Shown here one piece after another: positions 63,556 through 64,000 of a stretch of DNA of 64,000 bases (its first letter is position 1; the number at the start of each line of letters is the position of its first letter). Under the pieces are notes generated by a model. It was not told the origin of the DNA. It ran no database searches and saw only the letters and a program-made list of their open reading frames with translations. The stretch comes from Bog-756 sp963841885 (GTDB taxonomy: Bacteria > Actinomycetota > Acidimicrobiia > Acidimicrobiales > RAAP-2): NCBI GenBank assembly GCA_963841885.1, contig CAWJEK010000009.1, forward strand, positions 124,001 to 188,000, read 5' to 3'. The position numbers and the translations under genes were made by a program.

Positions 63556-64000
63556 ATGGGCGTGAAGGAACGAGGAGACCAGTTCCGGCGCCTCGTGCGG
63601 TCGGCCGTCGACGATCTGTTCGACCAGCGCAGCCCGTTCGGCCGGCTGGCCCTGACCCACGTGCTGATGACGGCGGGTGACACCCTGTTCGCCGTCTCGC
63701 TGGCCGGGTCCCTGTTCTTCTCGATCTCGCCGACCGCCGCCAAGGACAAGGTCCTGCTCTACCTGCTGTTGACGATGGGCCCCTTCGCGGTGGTGGCGCC
63801 CGCTCTCGGTCCTCTCATCGACCGGAGCCGGGGGGCCCGTCGGGCCATGGTGGTGACCTCGGCCCTCGGCCGGGCGGTGCTCTGCCCCTTCGTGGCCCGG
63901 GACATCCACTCGCTGCTGCTGTTCCCCGAGGCCTTCGTCATGCTCGTGCTGTCCAAGGTCTACCTGGTGACCAAGGGAGCGCTGGTCCCCGAGATGGCCG
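63556..64000 (+). CDS. MFS transporter-like protein, C-terminus off window
   Basis: The first 148 codons of a membrane protein. After a charged cytosolic N-terminus with VRSAVDDLFDQRSPFGRL come hydrophobic helices (LALTHVLMTAGDTLFAVSLAGSLFF; VLLYLLLTMGPFAVVAPALGPLIDRSRG) with the MFS-like loop DRSRGARRAM between helices 2 and 3. The substrate is unknown. The ATG is directly downstream of a TACCAT box. The frame is open to the right edge. Confidence 0.75.
   Translation, partial: MGVKERGDQFRRLVRSAVDDLFDQRSPFGRLALTHVLMTAGDTLFAVSLAGSLFFSISPTAAKDKVLLYLLLTMGPFAVVAPALGPLIDRSRGARRAMVVTSALGRAVLCPFVARDIHSLLLFPEAFVMLVLSKVYLVTKGALVPEMA

Noticed and set aside
1..64000. tRNA, rRNA, insertion sequence or prophage genes
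   Set aside because: No cloverleaf, rRNA core, transposase or phage structural gene could be recognised on either strand.

Overview
The window is about 64 kb of very GC-rich DNA (roughly 70% or more by eye) and reads as a chromosomal segment of an actinobacterium. Markers are the adjacent WYL regulators pafB/pafC, a CofC-type enzyme of F420 synthesis, a mycobacterial-style Kgd fusion protein, an HU protein with a long Lys/Ala/Thr tail, and many start codons lying directly behind a TANNNT -10 box (leaderless transcripts). Together with a complete type IV pilus (T4P) locus this points to a deep-branching lineage such as Acidimicrobiia. That placement is an inference. I see no rRNA, tRNA, CRISPR array, insertion sequence or prophage.

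Layout. 1-8 kb: acyl-CoA synthetases, a luciferase-like monooxygenase, an isochorismatase-fold protein, dxs and a hotdog thioesterase. 8.1-10.9 kb: tldD-pmbA. 10.9-15.5 kb (minus): pilT1-pilM-pilN-pilO, preceded by an FmdB-like gene. 15.6-19.9 kb: moaC, a small conserved gene, a NarL-type two-component pair and a prepilin peptidase. 20.3-27.4 kb (plus): pilB-pilT2-pilC and two pilins. 27.5-32 kb: an acyl-CoA carboxylase beta subunit, a CtaG-like protein and pafBC. 32-35 kb: a MobF-type relaxase domain facing a VirD4/TraG-like coupling protein. 35.1-35.8 kb: HU with a histone-H1-like tail. 35.9-47.1 kb: LmbE-like deacetylase and cofC, an adenylate cyclase, a GH38 alpha-mannosidase, an AMP ligase, rnhB, an acyl-CoA dehydrogenase, a TIGR01777 SDR and an alpha/beta hydrolase. 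47.2-49.5 kb: a second HU and queD-queC-queE. 49.6-64 kb: kgd, an M20 peptidase, a NYN-S1 RNA-binding protein, fabZ, xthA, a UvrD-like helicase, a PH-domain membrane protein, a zinc-ribbon protein, galK, a beta-carbonic anhydrase, an alpha-methylacyl-CoA racemase, an Lrp-type ligand-binding domain and a truncated MFS transporter.

How the genes work together. The two pil clusters supply a T4P machine of the monoderm type: motors PilB, PilT1 and PilT2, platform PilC, the PilM-N-O inner assembly, peptidase and two pilins, with no secretin PilQ or PilP seen. PilB and PilT2 carry MshEN-type N-terminal regions, the c-di-GMP sensor of the MshE motor. The acyl-CoA genes spread over the window (three AMP ligases, carboxylase, dehydrogenase, racemase, thioesterase) suggest broad fatty-acid or sterol-side-chain metabolism. 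The relaxase and coupling-protein pair has no secretion channel in this window and is the most unusual module.

Caveat. Many conserved genes (the FadD19-like synthetase, dxs, tldD, pmbA, pilM/N/O, pilT1, the histidine kinase, pilB, pilC, queE, the helicase, galK) are broken by apparent single-base shifts, densest between about 4.6 and 14.7 kb, while long stretches elsewhere are clean. I read these as probable sequencing or assembly indels, not pseudogenes, and give each gene its full inferred span.
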